The translations under genes were made by a program, and so were the position numbers. 64,000 nt of DNA from Paragonimus westermani (Eukaryota > Platyhelminthes > Trematoda > Plagiorchiida > Troglotrematidae): NCBI GenBank assembly GCA_008508345.1, contig QNGE01000999.1, forward strand, positions 1 to 64,000, read 5' to 3'. The notes below the pieces were generated by a model that was not told the DNA's origin, did no database searches, and was given only the letters and a program-made list of their open reading frames with translations. The first letter of the stretch is position 1; every line of letters begins with the position of its first letter. Below, in pieces: positions 1 to 12,449 of the stretch.

Positions 1-739
1 GACACATTTTAACATGCTGCTTTGAACTGCGTCCCTAGTACTAAATGTTTCGGTGAAATACTCAACTATACTGTTACACAAATGTAAGAAATATCAACGT
101 AAGTTTCAGTGAGTTCCAGACCCGTTCTTGCTAATCATGTGTATAAGACGCATGTTTTGCCCGTTATTACTAGCACAACATTGGCATACTGCTGAACACC
201 TTGGTAACTATCGGGTGTGCACAACGGAGTCGATCATTAGGTCTCGCTAAGATGTTGCGCATCTTAATTAATACACTTATCTAACAGCTTCAACAAATCC
301 TCTCTATAATGCAAGTTGAGTGACTCATCGGGTCATTAAGAAGGCGAGAAGCCCAACCCTGGCCACAGCTACAGATGTATTGGTCTGGTTACTGGTTTCT
401 AGCACACACGCAAACGGTACACTCATAAACTCACGGACCTCGGAGCTTGGAGGACATCGTATTTTCCCCCACCGACAAAACAACCTATGTCAGTTAGCTG
501 GGCGTTTCACCCGTGACTCAAACAAAGAGAAGGAACAATTGTAGGATAATGAGGGACGGGAATTTTGTGATGCGTTTCTTGTTGACTGGCAGGTCAGTCA
601 TCCACTAAGGTGGTCAACCAGGTTTTCACATAGTTTGTCGCTCTGCGTGAGATAACGCCTGTAAGAATGTGGGGATTCAGTGGGTTTAGGGATAGATGCA
701 GAATCATCAAGGGTGTCTTCCTATAGGTCGGAAATCACC
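1..739. other. Gene-free stretch, nothing recognised
   Basis: Mixed AT-rich sequence. One 74-codon open frame (320-544, +) has no start context, splice context or motif and looks like a chance frame. Confidence 0.5.
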
Positions 740-1052
740 CACAACTTATTGCCGATGTCGCATTCTTATAGATGTTCCAGCCAGCCCCTTTCGAAAAGGA
801 ACACTAAACTCGAGTTTCGCCGTCATTAGAGCACGTCAGTAGTATCTATCGTTACCACGGCCGGGAGGAGAACTCCAGCGGCGCTTTTATAAGACAACCG
901 TGCAGACCACTGGACCCTCGTGGTTGGGTGTTCACATATGATAATACGATCGTGTCTAATGTGAAGCCAATGGCGCAACTGATGACTCGACAACCTCGTC
1001 TTCGTGAACCAGCTGTTATTGATCTCGCATCACGGACTACTAACCTTCCTGT
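740..1052 (+). repeat. Dispersed repeat family R1, copy A
   Basis: This stretch aligns by eye with 2396-2740 in the same orientation. Shared blocks include the CTCGAGTTTCGC segment (about 810-822 here) and the AAGCCAATGGCG segment (about 963-975), in the same order. A shorter third match is at 38836-38915. The 3' part of this copy lies in an open frame (928-1185, +, 85 codons, containing REPAVIDLASRTTNLPVKKY), whereas copy B has stops there, so copy A may preserve part of an element's coding sequence. I do not recognise the protein. Family and element class are unknown. Confidence 0.5.
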
Positions 1053-1185
1053 GAAAAAATATAACCGGGCTGATCGAGTTGAACTATTCAAAATATTGCT
1101 GGGCAATCAGAAGACGAGGTTCAGCGAGGTTTTGCTGAACCAAACTCACTGGCAAAAGAGACTGATCCAACCTTCCGGGTCATAA
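928..1185 (+). CDS. Unrecognised open frame overlapping repeat R1
   Basis: An 85-codon open frame with basic, helix-prone composition (segments LREPAVIDLASRTTN and NRADRVELFKILLGN). It overlaps the 3' end of dispersed repeat copy A and runs past it to a TAA at 1183-1185. The homologous stretch at 2.65 kb is interrupted by stops, as expected if this is a fragment of a mobile-element protein. No catalytic motif, signal peptide or clear splice site was seen. A chance frame is possible. Confidence 0.2.
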   Translation: MFTYDNTIVSNVKPMAQLMTRQPRLREPAVIDLASRTTNLPVKKYNRADRVELFKILLGNQKTRFSEVLLNQTHWQKRLIQPSGS

Positions 1186-2395
1186 AACTAGGTGTGGGTA
1201 CGTGTCTGTCGACTTGCTGTATGCCTGATATACATAGATCATATTCTTTCGTTTGTGACTGAGAGGAGTAAGATAAACTTTAACATCAAAACACTTGTCC
1301 TTTCTGTCCAGTTAAAGTTTTTGAAAAACACCCAGACTAAATTTCGCATTAAAATGGCTTTTGGTTGTGGAAATAAAACCTTGTACGTAACCGAGAATTG
1401 TTAGGGAAGGTGGGAATTCTGTTTATTATCTTCCCAATACCAACCAATTCGTCTGAATTACATTCAAGCATCAAGTTTGTGCGCACAAGTTGCACGAGGT
1501 TATCATTATAACACACCAATCAATTGTACACGTGCTTGAACGTGTTCGTTATGCTGGTCATGATTCACCTTTGTTGTGTGCACAACACAAGTTGATGGTG
1601 ACGTCACATTTAAACATCTTGGAGAAAAGTGCTGAAAGGGCCTAGATCACTAAGAGGCAAAGTATCTATAAAAAATTTCCAAGACTACTGTTCCGTTGAT
1701 CGATATCATCACATAGAGGTCGCTGGGCAGGCAATATAACAACTGCCTCATCATGGTTTGTTGGACTACACCAAATACAATTCATCTGAACCCATAACGT
1801 AAAGTTCCATTACAAAATTGACCACACTCTCGCCGTAATCAGCAGGGATTTTGATTAATAAAATGAATGCATGTTTTTCAGAATTTCTGTCCAGCAATCT
1901 TCTCTACCTAACCAGTTTACAAAAAATCGAAACAGATTATGTAATTTTGGGTTTAATGTGAACATCTGAAATCATCGTGATAACGTAGCCAGGTTAGGAC
2001 TACACAATTCACGAGTACTTACAGGATGAGTGTTATCAAGATGAAGGAGATGGTTTAAGAACATAGAAAACTGAGTTGATAAACTGAAACGCTAACTAGA
2101 TTATGAAGGCAAATTTTTCTATTGGGATCATAATAGAATCCGAGAATGAGAAAGCCTGACTAAGGAGCGAGACAAGCACAGGAAATGGCATGTCTATCAA
2201 GCCGGAGGTTAAGATAAATTTGATCTAATAGTCATTTGAGGTGATTATTCCCGCATATACTTGAACGGTATGATAACTGTGTTTCAGTGGACGGACCGTT
2301 CTATGCTTTACACTGATCTGACATATCAGGCATGTTATTGCTGATAACTGGTAGTAGATTTTGGTTGATAAAAATTGAATATCACTCACAGGTAA
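1186..2395. other. Gene-free stretch, nothing recognised
   Basis: AT-rich sequence between the two R1 repeat copies. No motif-bearing frame, tRNA or long inverted repeat was noticed. Confidence 0.5.
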
Positions 2396-2740
2396 TCGCA
2401 ACTGTTACATTCCTGTAGACTTTCCAGTGAGTCCCCTTCAAAAAGAACTGTACTCGAGTTTCGCTTTTGCCAAGATCCGTTAGTAATGTATATCTTTGTA
2501 TATCTTTGCCACAACCAATATTAAAACTTTGACCACGCTTTCTTGAAGCAGCTGCGTTGACTTAACATTAGGTACCAGCATACTGTCATATTTAAAAGCC
2601 CTACCACATACGTTTGTAAGTAGCGGGCAGATCATGTTTAATGTGCAGCCAATGGCGGAGTGATCAACGATACCGTCTCATAAGAACGTGATCGGTGATT
2701 AAATCTCTGTTGTGGCGAAGATATGTACCACTAACGAGTG
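2396..2740 (+). repeat. Dispersed repeat family R1, copy B
   Basis: Second copy of the repeat described at 740-1052, same orientation, 1.65 kb downstream. Blocks around the CTCGAGTTTCGC and AGCCAATGGCG segments are shared in order, with scattered substitutions and indels. This copy carries a local tandem duplication of an 11 bp unit (GTATATCTTTG type, about 2489-2512) absent from copy A. All frames over the region that is open in copy A contain stops. Confidence 0.5.
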
Positions 2741-5700
2741 TCAAAAATTGAGAAACTAGAGGAAAATTTTTCTAAAGGGGACAGATTAAAAAAGCCATCT
2801 GAGCTTGCAATCTGCAATCGCCAGCAAGTGGTACTCATTTTCTAAGTGTAACTAGTTATTATCTGTTGTGAACGTTTCATGAGACCTTAGATTTAGTGGA
2901 ATTGTTCTGTGGATAATGGCGTTGCTGTCACAGAGTCAAAATGAGAAGACCAGACCGTCCTTGTGACAGTCTGTTGACGTGGACGTAGCAGCCTATGTTA
3001 TCTTCTGACGCGATCGGTAGCTCAACTGGCTGTTGTTCGCTGTTGTGCACTCGATATGTAGTATAACGGGCACTAAGCGTTCGGTTATTTCGCGACATTC
3101 ATCTTTTTTCTAAAATCACTCGTCTAATCGAACGTAACGCAATTTGGAAATCCATTGTAAAGTCAGGAACATACACAACCGCTGGGCGTTTCGGTTTTCA
3201 CTGACAAAAAATGAATGGAATTTGAGCCGTTTGTATTTGTGTTGAAATTTAATGCTGTGTAGTTTTTCTCATCTGAAGAAATCAGAACAAACACTCGGTT
3301 CCCATCAACATCTACTTTAGCGAAAACTAAGTGCACGTGTATTTTAAACGGAACACTTGCATATATGAGTTGTTTGGTGTACCAAGTTTCGTTTGTTGTT
3401 TGTCTGTTTTTGGTTAGTGAATATGCTGTTATCTTTGGTCGTCGTGAATAAATTATCCATACTGTCCAAGCGATCGGTGGCTACATACTTTATGACTGAC
3501 TGACTCTTGCTTCATGTCTAGTCCGTTTGTAGTGATTAACGACTTATATTAAGGTTTGGTTATGACTTCATTAGATCAGTGAAAGATAGCTCCACGTTTA
3601 GTGATTGCGCTCAAGTCAGGCCATTCGGTTGTTCCACTCGTCATGATACATATCTGTAAAGGCAATAACATGCATAGTATCGGGGGTTTAGATAGTTGTG
3701 AGTTAATTATCACTTACAGTTGGTCACACGTTCCGTACTGAGGTCCTGGTTTGGGCTATTTTACCTTGAAAGAAAGCACGAAGTGTGAGCCTGTTTTCTT
3801 GTTAAGGCCTTTAGCAGTGCGTATCTTTGTTCAGACTGGGGCTGAAGCTTCGTTCCGTGTGATTTCGCAGTGAGCAATTTGGAAACACCCGCTGACGCTG
3901 GACAGCGTGTGCAACCATTTGGGTACTACTGAGACCATCTAATGTTCCTAATACAGAGTAGTCATCTACAGTTTAAATATGAAAATTCGGTCATTCATAA
4001 TGTAGGGTCGACTAGTCTGCTTTAAAGCACGAACTTACTGGTGTGACTACTAGTTTAGGCCGGGATGGAATCAGCGAACAGATCCAACAAGACTGGAACT
4101 TTTGTCAGGTTTGTATTGGTTTAGTCAAGGTATGATGTGAACGCAAACGTCCGTCAAACACTTGCATATTACCTTGCATACTTAATATTTGACGGACTTC
4201 GTGCATTTTATTGTGATATTCACAAGGTTGTACATCTTATTGGTTACCACAGTGGTGATACTTTGCCAATTACTTGTCTAAAATAACACATGCCGGTGTT
4301 CAGTTGTTTCACTATGCGATGAGGTACACGCTGTTAAGTTGCGGAAAATGGAAGGCGTGCTAGGGTATTATTGAAAATCACCTGGATATACTGAACACAC
4401 GTTGTAGAGTATATCTGTCAAATGTCTATCTGATACAAATAGTCACAACGTACATGTCTTGTGCGGTTTAAGCCTTTATATGGAGTTCTTGTATTGCAAT
4501 TTGATGAGCTCCGTGCATCTGTTACAATTTTTGTCTCTCCACCTACTGGACAGAAAGCCAGGTGACTAATTGTTACATACACCGTCTAGTCTTATGCCTA
4601 AGTTGATTCCTTCCAAAAACTGACTTCTGCATCAATGATTCGGTATCCATCGACCATGACATAAGTATACTGGTTGTCGGTCAGTAAGTGACGCACTTCA
4701 CACTATCATGCCTGCATGTGGTAGTGAGGCTTCCTTCTCACTGGCACACTTACAACCTGATTAGCTTACGGATACGACTGTCGTTTAATATATGGCTTGA
4801 TAGTATCTCTTGTTTCCACCTGAGTTGCTCTATGCTATGGCGGCAACTATTCACTGTGTATAAGCTAACACAGGCCACTATGAAACACCCTCCGCCCAAC
4901 AAAGTAATCAGTTGTTTTCATGAGTTAGATTGACACGTAAGTTCAGAAATCTCCGTACTAGAGAGGTCAGCACCAAAATGGTAACAGACGGTACATTAAA
5001 CAGGTTTTTTATACCAAGTTCGCCAAAGACCCCAGTCACAGTGACAGCCTCAGTCGGTGCTAGTCATACGACCCAAAATTTGCGCTTCCAGTCCCACGAC
5101 GATCCTCCATATTACTGGAATTCTACCCACTTGTTGCACCGATCTATTAATCGGAGTTGAGAGACCTAGCGAACATGCATTAAGATTTGCCTGCAAATTA
5201 ACTGTGGTGACAGCTTTTCAGAGAGGTGAACTTCGATGTTACTGATAAAGACCAGGAAGATAATGAACGTTCAGTCTGGATCCAAACATTGGTGAAGAAA
5301 GCATGACGACTGTTCACAGGCCTTTCGAATTTTGAGTCAACAAAGACAAACATTGTAAAAGTTTAATTAATTCTTGCGATTTGGACAGTCAAACACTGAA
5401 CGGTTTCGCTTAATTTGGAAGCTGATGAACCAGTCAGTCTAAAAGGAATCCAATCATTCCATTGTTCAAGAAAAAGACGGTTTCACACACGTGTGGGTTT
5501 GATATGAAGAAATGAGAGTAGCAAACCGGTGATTGTAAATAGCTGTCACCAGATGAATACTACAATGCCTTGACATGTCAGCTGTGGCTTTCCTGAGAGG
5601 ATATCACCAGAACCCCTTATACGGAAGCCGTCAAACAGTTCGGAGCTAAAAACAGAACTCATTCATCTTCTTGGATGATGTGTTCATCCAGTCGTAGTTC

Positions 5701-7161
5701 GATTGTTACTACTTTTGGCTACCTCCAGTAAGAAGTACATCAATGGGAATTTCTACAATTAGCCTGCAATCACAACTAAGACTTGTGACAGTACAGAAGT
5801 CTATTGTTGCAACTTTCTATATGTAAGTAAAGAATGTTAATAAGTGTGTCTTAAGACGAGTTCAGTCATGAGGTGAGAATCTAACTTCTCTGAAACATGG
5901 TTTCTAACACTTGTTCTGTTTTGAGAATTTTTGGCATTCGTAAAATATGTGGGTGAAGGTCACATTTCAGAAATCATTTTTGACACCTAAAAGTATCAGG
6001 TAAGTGTCTTATCTGTCATCTTTTGCTCACACAATTCTTCAGTATTTACGAAACCTGAGGAAGTAGTACTGTGTAATTGAGCAATGCGGAATAACATGAA
6101 GTCTGTTTAGTGAAATCATTTTGTTGACTTTTTTCATTTACAGGCATTTGAAAACAAAAAAATCATTAGTCAAAAAATAAGGAGAGACATACTGGTAGTT
6201 TATCAGGACAGGCGTTGATCACCTTATTTACACTGCTGGCCCTTCAAACCCCATAGACCCAACATATCTACTCAGGTGGTTCTTACTATGGGCACTACTG
6301 TATATTAGAAGTTAGCCAGTTGTTTCGTACTTATCCTATAACCAAACTTAGAGTAGTTGAGGAGGCCAAGTTTTATCCTCCAGAGTTTCATTGTCCACCT
6401 GCAGGTGAGATAGGAGATAAATTACCTGAATGTTGAGTTGAAGACTTCTCTCAAAGAGGTCAATAAACCGACCATTGTAATTATTGAGAATAGTAGTGAG
6501 GTTGGTAGCCCTGCCTGGGGGTTCAGGTATTCGGTTGTTCAGGGATATCTATTTAGGTTGCAACTGTTAAGTCACTGTATGTGATGAGTTCCTTAGTGTT
6601 TAGGGGTTTGGATGTAATGATTTACAGTCAAACTTACCGCTCAGACTTACGTGCTGAAACTTCTACACCTGATGGGGTCACACTGTTTGAAAATGAGACT
6701 AGTTCAGGTTAAGATTGATAAATAACCCAATACCAAAATTGTCAACCTATTGATCGTCGCGATCCTGTTAGTTTTGACTCGGCCTGATAAGTCGTTAAAC
6801 AGTTTGCTCAGAGCCGAAACAGTTTCGTCATTCTGTGCGATTGCAGTTTGGAGTAGAGTGGACTTGCCCCATAATTTACCGTAGATTTGTTTGCAACTGA
6901 TCGTATACTACCGCTGTGTCCCGGGACAGGACTCAACATTTCGGTAATTATATCGTATCCTTCAATCAATTGTTTGTTCTTTTTATGTTTTATGTTATGA
7001 ATCCCGGTGATTGGTTAGGGTACAAAACAGACGTTACTCTAGCGGAATTCACATTCTCTCTCGTTTGTTCAGATTGATGAGAGAAATATGTCGGTTCACA
7101 TCCTGACAACTTACCGAAATAAAATATTTGCAGAAACGTTTCATGTTTTTTTGCATAACAG
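2741..7161. other. Gene-free stretch upstream of the CCN exons
   Basis: The missing upstream CCN exons (IGFBP and VWC domains, both very rich in cysteine) were sought here on the + strand and not found. Open frames at 4688-4933 and 4930-5160 have no family motif. The stretch is probably intron or intergenic DNA. Confidence 0.45.
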
Positions 7162-7328
7162 ATGCGTGCCAGCAGACCAGACGTGAGACTGTAAACTGGA
7201 GCCTTTGCAGTCAACAATGTGGTTTGGGCTTATCAACCCGTTGGACAACGGACACGGTGGATTGTCGAAATATCACTCAAGTTCGTTTGTGTTTTTGGCG
7301 CCCTTGTCAGGCGATCAAATTGGCTTCG
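7162..7328 (+). CDS. CCN-family protein, thrombospondin type 1 domain exon
   Basis: An internal exon encoding a thrombospondin type 1 repeat of the CCN type. The frame reads a leading Cys, then WSLCSQQCGLGLSTRW, then a spaced Cys, an RLC and an RPC, which fits the CCN pattern WSxCSxxCGxGxSTR...C...RxC..RPC. The spacing between the CG and RPC cysteines is shorter than in ADAMTS or UNC5 repeats and matches CTGF/CYR61/NOV. CCN proteins are secreted matricellular regulators that bind integrins, heparan sulfate and growth factors; the TSP1 module is the third of four. The 5' boundary is the pyrimidine-rich acceptor ending ACAG at 7158-7161 (phase 1). The 3' boundary is the donor CG|GTAAGT at 7329 (phase 0). 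The exon joins in frame to 12060-12449. The upstream IGFBP and VWC exons were not seen. Confidence 0.82.
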
Positions 7329-10300
7329 GTAAGTTTGCGTTTGGTGTGTTTACTATGTCACAGTGTTGTCCACAACATGCATGCATTTGCACACGAAACC
7401 ATCTTTTTGTTCGGAATCCTCTCACATTTAGTGCTAATTAGATGCTTCAGAAAAGGTGACATGTCTTCTGGAGGACTACATTGCGGTTAGCAAAATAAGG
7501 TCTTTAGTGAACCTTTGTTCACCACAGTATGTCCCAGAGATTTTGTCATCGGTACATACTGCTGCACAAAGCATCATCTTCAGAATTTGTAATGGCGTTC
7601 CATGGGTAAATCGAGGACTAGACAGTTTTTTGTACCGTGTCTCAATTTGACTAATCGTATTCTATACATCACATTGTGTATTTTCAATAAGCTTTTGAAA
7701 AACAGTAAAGTATTACAAAATACATACTACTCAACGTACCTGTTGCTATTAAGTCCGCATTTTTGTCCAGAATGTGGTGATGATTTCGTTGAATTTTATT
7801 TAAGAAATCCCGTCTGTGTTGACTAAAACTTTATGCGCTGTCCGCAGCTGCGAAAGGTTTTACCTATGGAGAAAGTAAACTGAGAAAACCAAAAACAGTA
7901 CGGTGCGTCGGACATCATTTATTGAAAACTAGAGATTGGTCGAACAACAGTACGGACGCAAAGTACGAAGCTCTTGGCGGTTTTGTTGCATAAAGTGTGT
8001 GTCGCCTATCTATTCAACATTTTGGTGACTACGTAAATCTTCGCTTTGAAATGCTACCCGAGATGACAACGTGCCATAGTCAATAGGGTAACCGCGTTCA
8101 CATCATTTCGAGTATTTTTTCTGAGTACTCTCGTTTGAAGCTGTTGTTAGTAAATTTGCCACATACCTGTACAAATCTGATGGGAAATCGAACAGAACAT
8201 CATTAGTTCCGACAGATTTATATCATGATGAATTGGCATGATCTGTCAAAAATAATGATAGTATGTCCAATTTTCTGTCAGAAGTGTACGAGCGTGTAAC
8301 CAATGTTTGTCATTCTCAGCTAAATTTACCTTTCTTCTCAGTTATTTTGCACTACTGTTGCTATAATCGGGATCTAGAGGCTCAATACTTAGTGATCAGC
8401 CTAATAGCCATTACGAATGAGTGAATGTATAGGTCAATGTAATGACGTAACTCAAAAGTAGACAAAGAACAAAGAAAACCAATAAACGCACAAAAAGGAA
8501 GACATATGTTGTTCGTGGTTTGTGACAATTTTTTAGGGCACTGACCACAGAAGGAATAGAGCCAAGTGAACATCATCTATGTGTCAGTTGGACAAACTGT
8601 TGAACATTTTGACCGAATCAGCTATGACTGTACTGTCAAACAATGAGTTCCAGACGGGTCAGATAGGGGCTACTATTAATTCTTGCTTATTCCGACCTCT
8701 CATTCAGAAATGCTCTTTCCCGATCATTGATTCACGGGTTAGTGGGAGGATTTTTAGGAGGTGACATATTACACAGATAATTTTTCAAAACAGGTGTTGT
8801 TCATCGTTCAGCCACTTGCAGTTCATTGAGACGTAATGTACCTATCTCTTTTAATTAGATTTTGTCCTGAGTTTTATAACCCTCTTTTAGTAATGTGTAT
8901 TTCGCTGAATATAAACAAAAAAGGTTGAGTTAAATGCGGGTGATGAGCCTACATGTTCGTCTTCACCGGAATTATAAACTGTTTAGAGAGCTTGCAGGTG
9001 AAACAAGTAGCAGATGCTTTTCACGAAATTCACTGTCGTATTTTTTGTGATCTTTTATGTGTGTTTAAAAAGTGCAGACCGTAGGTTTCTAACATAACAT
9101 ACAGTTCTCCATTCATTCTAATATTGATGGTCTCACAACCATCGAAATTAGCGATGTTCACCAACAGTGCACATTACAGTGTAGTGTAAGTTCAGCTCTA
9201 CAGTTTACTCTCTCATTATTATTCATGACCAAGAGATTTCAACGATTACCAAGTTTGGTGGATAATCATTCGCCGTGTTTTTAAACCCGTAAAAAACTTG
9301 GCTTAACCATTGTTGAGATAAATCTGGAAATTTCTTACAGTGCACCCTAACAGTGTTTTGGTCAACCTAATTTTCCCACTGGATTCTGTCATGACCCTGA
9401 GAATAATATTACTATTCATTATTACTTTTAAAATAAGAGGGATATATAACTAAAATTATGCATTCCGATGAAGCTGCAACAGGGTCACATTTAGACCACC
9501 CAGATACACTTGGAAACATTTCAGTTGATTTGTAGGTCGATTTGACCTTCAGTGTTGTAAATATCACCAGTTCCCTCACGTTCTTCAAACTCATGTTAAA
9601 AGAACAATACAATGATGACGTTGTGTCGTTCGGATTTTAGTGGCTGATCTGAGAAACAGTGTGAGATTTCATGTTTCCTAAAACTTTCAACAACTCAGAC
9701 TTGGTATGTATGAATTTGGACACTACTTGTCACTCTCGATTAGCTGTCTGTTAACTCATTGCGACAGCAACGGAGTGTAAAGGAATGAATACAAACTGGA
9801 AAAAATAAAAATCAATAACTCAATCAATACACATTTTCATAACTGTTTATGGTTGTGGCCGCTTCCTTGACCTGTTCCACAGTTGTGCCAATGATTTTGT
9901 AAATCACCCACACTTATTTAAATATTCTGTAATTTCTACAAATGGGACTATGTAAAAAAAGTGTATAGTTCACCCCTCGGAATATTTAACACACTTTTTT
10001 GATCCGACTTGCTGTGATTTCTGTTGTGTCATTACACTGGAATACGAAAAATATCAACATACTCTAATCTAGTCAGTATACAGAGATTGGGGCAGTTCGA
10101 ATTAACTCGGGCTCATACCCACGGTCGATAAACAGATAGTCCGAAATTCTTGTGTACAGGCACGTTGTGAACAAGCTTCTTGTTTCATTATTGTGCTAAG
10201 TACAACAAGTGGTCATTAGTGTAAATTTTTTCGATTCATTAAATCCAATTAAATAAAAATAACTACTTGAGTTACATAGCGTTTGCAAGAAAGTTAACAT

Positions 10301-12059
10301 TGTTACCTGATATTTCCATTCCGTTTGTGAATGCAGGATCACATACAGTCTACTTGACTAATGTTACGTTACCAAGCTTCATGATTCGAGTCAAACTGAT
10401 GCTAACGGTTGATCTCCCGCTCTTCACTTATATATGTGTATTGCATCTGTTGAACCTAGGCAAACGTGTCGTATTGAACTTACTGTTAAACCGTAAAAAG
10501 CAAACTTATGTTAGGCGGTTTTTCTGATGGCTAAACCGGATATATCCTCCGTTCTCCAGTGTTTTCGTCAGACTCTGTTGAGAGTTTAATTAATTCAGAA
10601 AGAGCGAGTTGACAGTATACTTCAAAGCAACATCTTTCATTAATCAGAACGTGAATTTCTCAGGTTACGACAATCTATATAACATACTTTACTTTACGTT
10701 GCAAGCTTTTTTCAGCAAGACGGCAAGTTTTGTGAGTATCGCTTTAAGCAAAATGTAGGTGGTTGTTGACATCCATCATAAAACCTCAGTGGCTTAATGG
10801 ATATTCTCTCTCTTGGGGAGTTTACGTTAATAACGGCCCGATTTTGTTTATTTAACATTATACTGTTGTCTCATGGCTGAAAGAAGGTAATATTTGTCAA
10901 AAGTTGCCTGTTTAATATTTTGATTTTCTTTTTATTCAATAGTTGGACGAGTGTGAAGTTTTTGGATATCAGTGATTAGTTTTGGAAAGTTTGCGGATAA
11001 AAATGCAAAACTTACTTCATAAACTGAGTTTTACAAAATTCACTGGTGTTTTATAGCTTAAAATATACTGTCAAGCATGACACCTCTAAATTTTTCAGGG
11101 TCATATGAGTCATTTTGCTTGCTGTTATCAACCAGAAACTGTTCGATACAATGTGAAATGACCGCACTTTCTTGCTGTCTTTTTGGAACAACTTAGAGTA
11201 ACCTCCGTGATGATTGTTATAGGTCAGCCAGCCGTCCATTTTGCGGTCATTTCCTGATTGACCGGATATTTGTGGAATGTGGGATCTGTTGACTAGGGTC
11301 TATCTTCCGCATCGATGTTCACAAAGCCATCGATTGGTGGCCTAAAAAAAGTGGTTCCCAAACAGATGCACATCTGTGGAGATATTACTACCAAGCTATC
11401 CATGAACGGGAACATCACCAGCTAAAACAGGGTATTCGGTAACAGGCATGTTCATTCTTTCAGAGGATGACTATTTGGGTGGACACTGCTGGCCATTCGG
11501 ATATAACAGACTATCAGGTCCAAAATCGAGTTTACCTGATGCTTTGCATCATTCCGTGCGTGTCAAAAAGAAACTTTTCCTGATTAAATAAAGAATTCAG
11601 ATCAGAGGACTCGGGAGGGAGGAATGTTTACAAGTTTTAGGTTATACAAAGGTATGATTACTTCAAAGTTCTGATCTACAAATGTTAGAAATTTTGTCGA
11701 TAATGCTAACCGTTTTTAAGGGTAGAATTCTGCGTAGAAACTCCCTGATTACTGTTAGTTCATCAGCGGTGTCCCAAGCGGCGGTTTTTTGTTTTCCAAA
11801 GCATGTTTCTGTCAAATTGTTTAAAATCACATCTAGTGCTTTTAATTGAGAAAACATATTAGAACCAAACGTTTTTTCACTGAACCTCTGCCCGTATCAG
11901 TCTAACCAATAATATCCGTGGTGTTAGGATCGAATTCTGATCACGTAAAACTCATGGTCCTATCTATCGGTAACCAAGTAGTCGTCTCATCGTAACCGTT
12001 GCAGATGCTTGTTTTGACACTACTTGGTTCTTGTATAGATCTCCCGTTTTCATTCACAG
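7329..12059 (+). other. Intron of the CCN-family gene
   Basis: A 4.73 kb intron bounded by GTAAGT at 7329 and a CATTCACAG acceptor ending at 12059. Both flanking exons are in phase 0, so no further exon is required between them. Open frames inside (for example 10267-10527 on +) have no motif. No repeat was recognised. Confidence 0.65.
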
Positions 12060-12449
12060 GCTCGATCGTTTGTTCCTACCTTGAAATTCGTTCGTCCCGG
12101 TTACTTGAAGTTTACCACCCCTTATGGGGATCCAAACAATTTGCTGTCCGGAGCTCCTTCAAACAGTCGGCAGACTGAGTCGACCGACAAGGAGTATGTC
12201 AAAAAAGATTCACTAACGATGTGCCAGTTAGAACGAGCAATTCGGCCGCGATTTTGTAATCGACCCACAAATCCTACCGAAGCATGCTGTTGGCCAACTC
12301 ACGTGAAAACAAAACGACTGAGATTTCATTGTACAGGTGGCACAGAAGTCTATCACTTCTTTGAATGGATACAATTATGTCGGTGTGTTCGAGCACCATG
12401 TGAGCGTGTTCTTCACTCCAGCGATTGGCAATCAGATGACGTGCTCTAG
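12060..12449 (+). CDS. CCN-family protein, C-terminal cystine-knot exon and stop
   Basis: Terminal coding exon of the gene begun at or before 7162. About 45 polar residues of linker precede a CT (cystine-knot) domain reading TMC, IRPRFCNRP, EACCWPT, RLRFHC, then IQLCRC and APC. In CCN proteins the CT domain reads as a Cys before YKPRFCG, then CC-P, a T/V-rich strand ending in xFxC, then M-I-x-C-x-C-x-x-x-C, so order and spacing agree. The CT module mediates dimerisation and binding of heparan sulfate and integrins. The exon starts after CATTCACAG (12051-12059) in phase 0, matching the TSP1 exon, and ends at TAG 12447-12449. Only eight of the usual ten CT cysteines are visible: the one at the domain start and the second of the C-x-x-C pair are missing. 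This could be lineage divergence. Confidence 0.8.
   Translation, partial: ARSFVPTLKFVRPGYLKFTTPYGDPNNLLSGAPSNSRQTESTDKEYVKKDSLTMCQLERAIRPRFCNRPTNPTEACCWPTHVKTKRLRFHCTGGTEVYHFFEWIQLCRCVRAPCERVLHSSDWQSDDVL

Noticed and set aside
3010..3060. tRNA-like CGGTAGCTCAACTGG segment
   Set aside because: Resembles an A box but has no B box at the proper distance and no cloverleaf stem.
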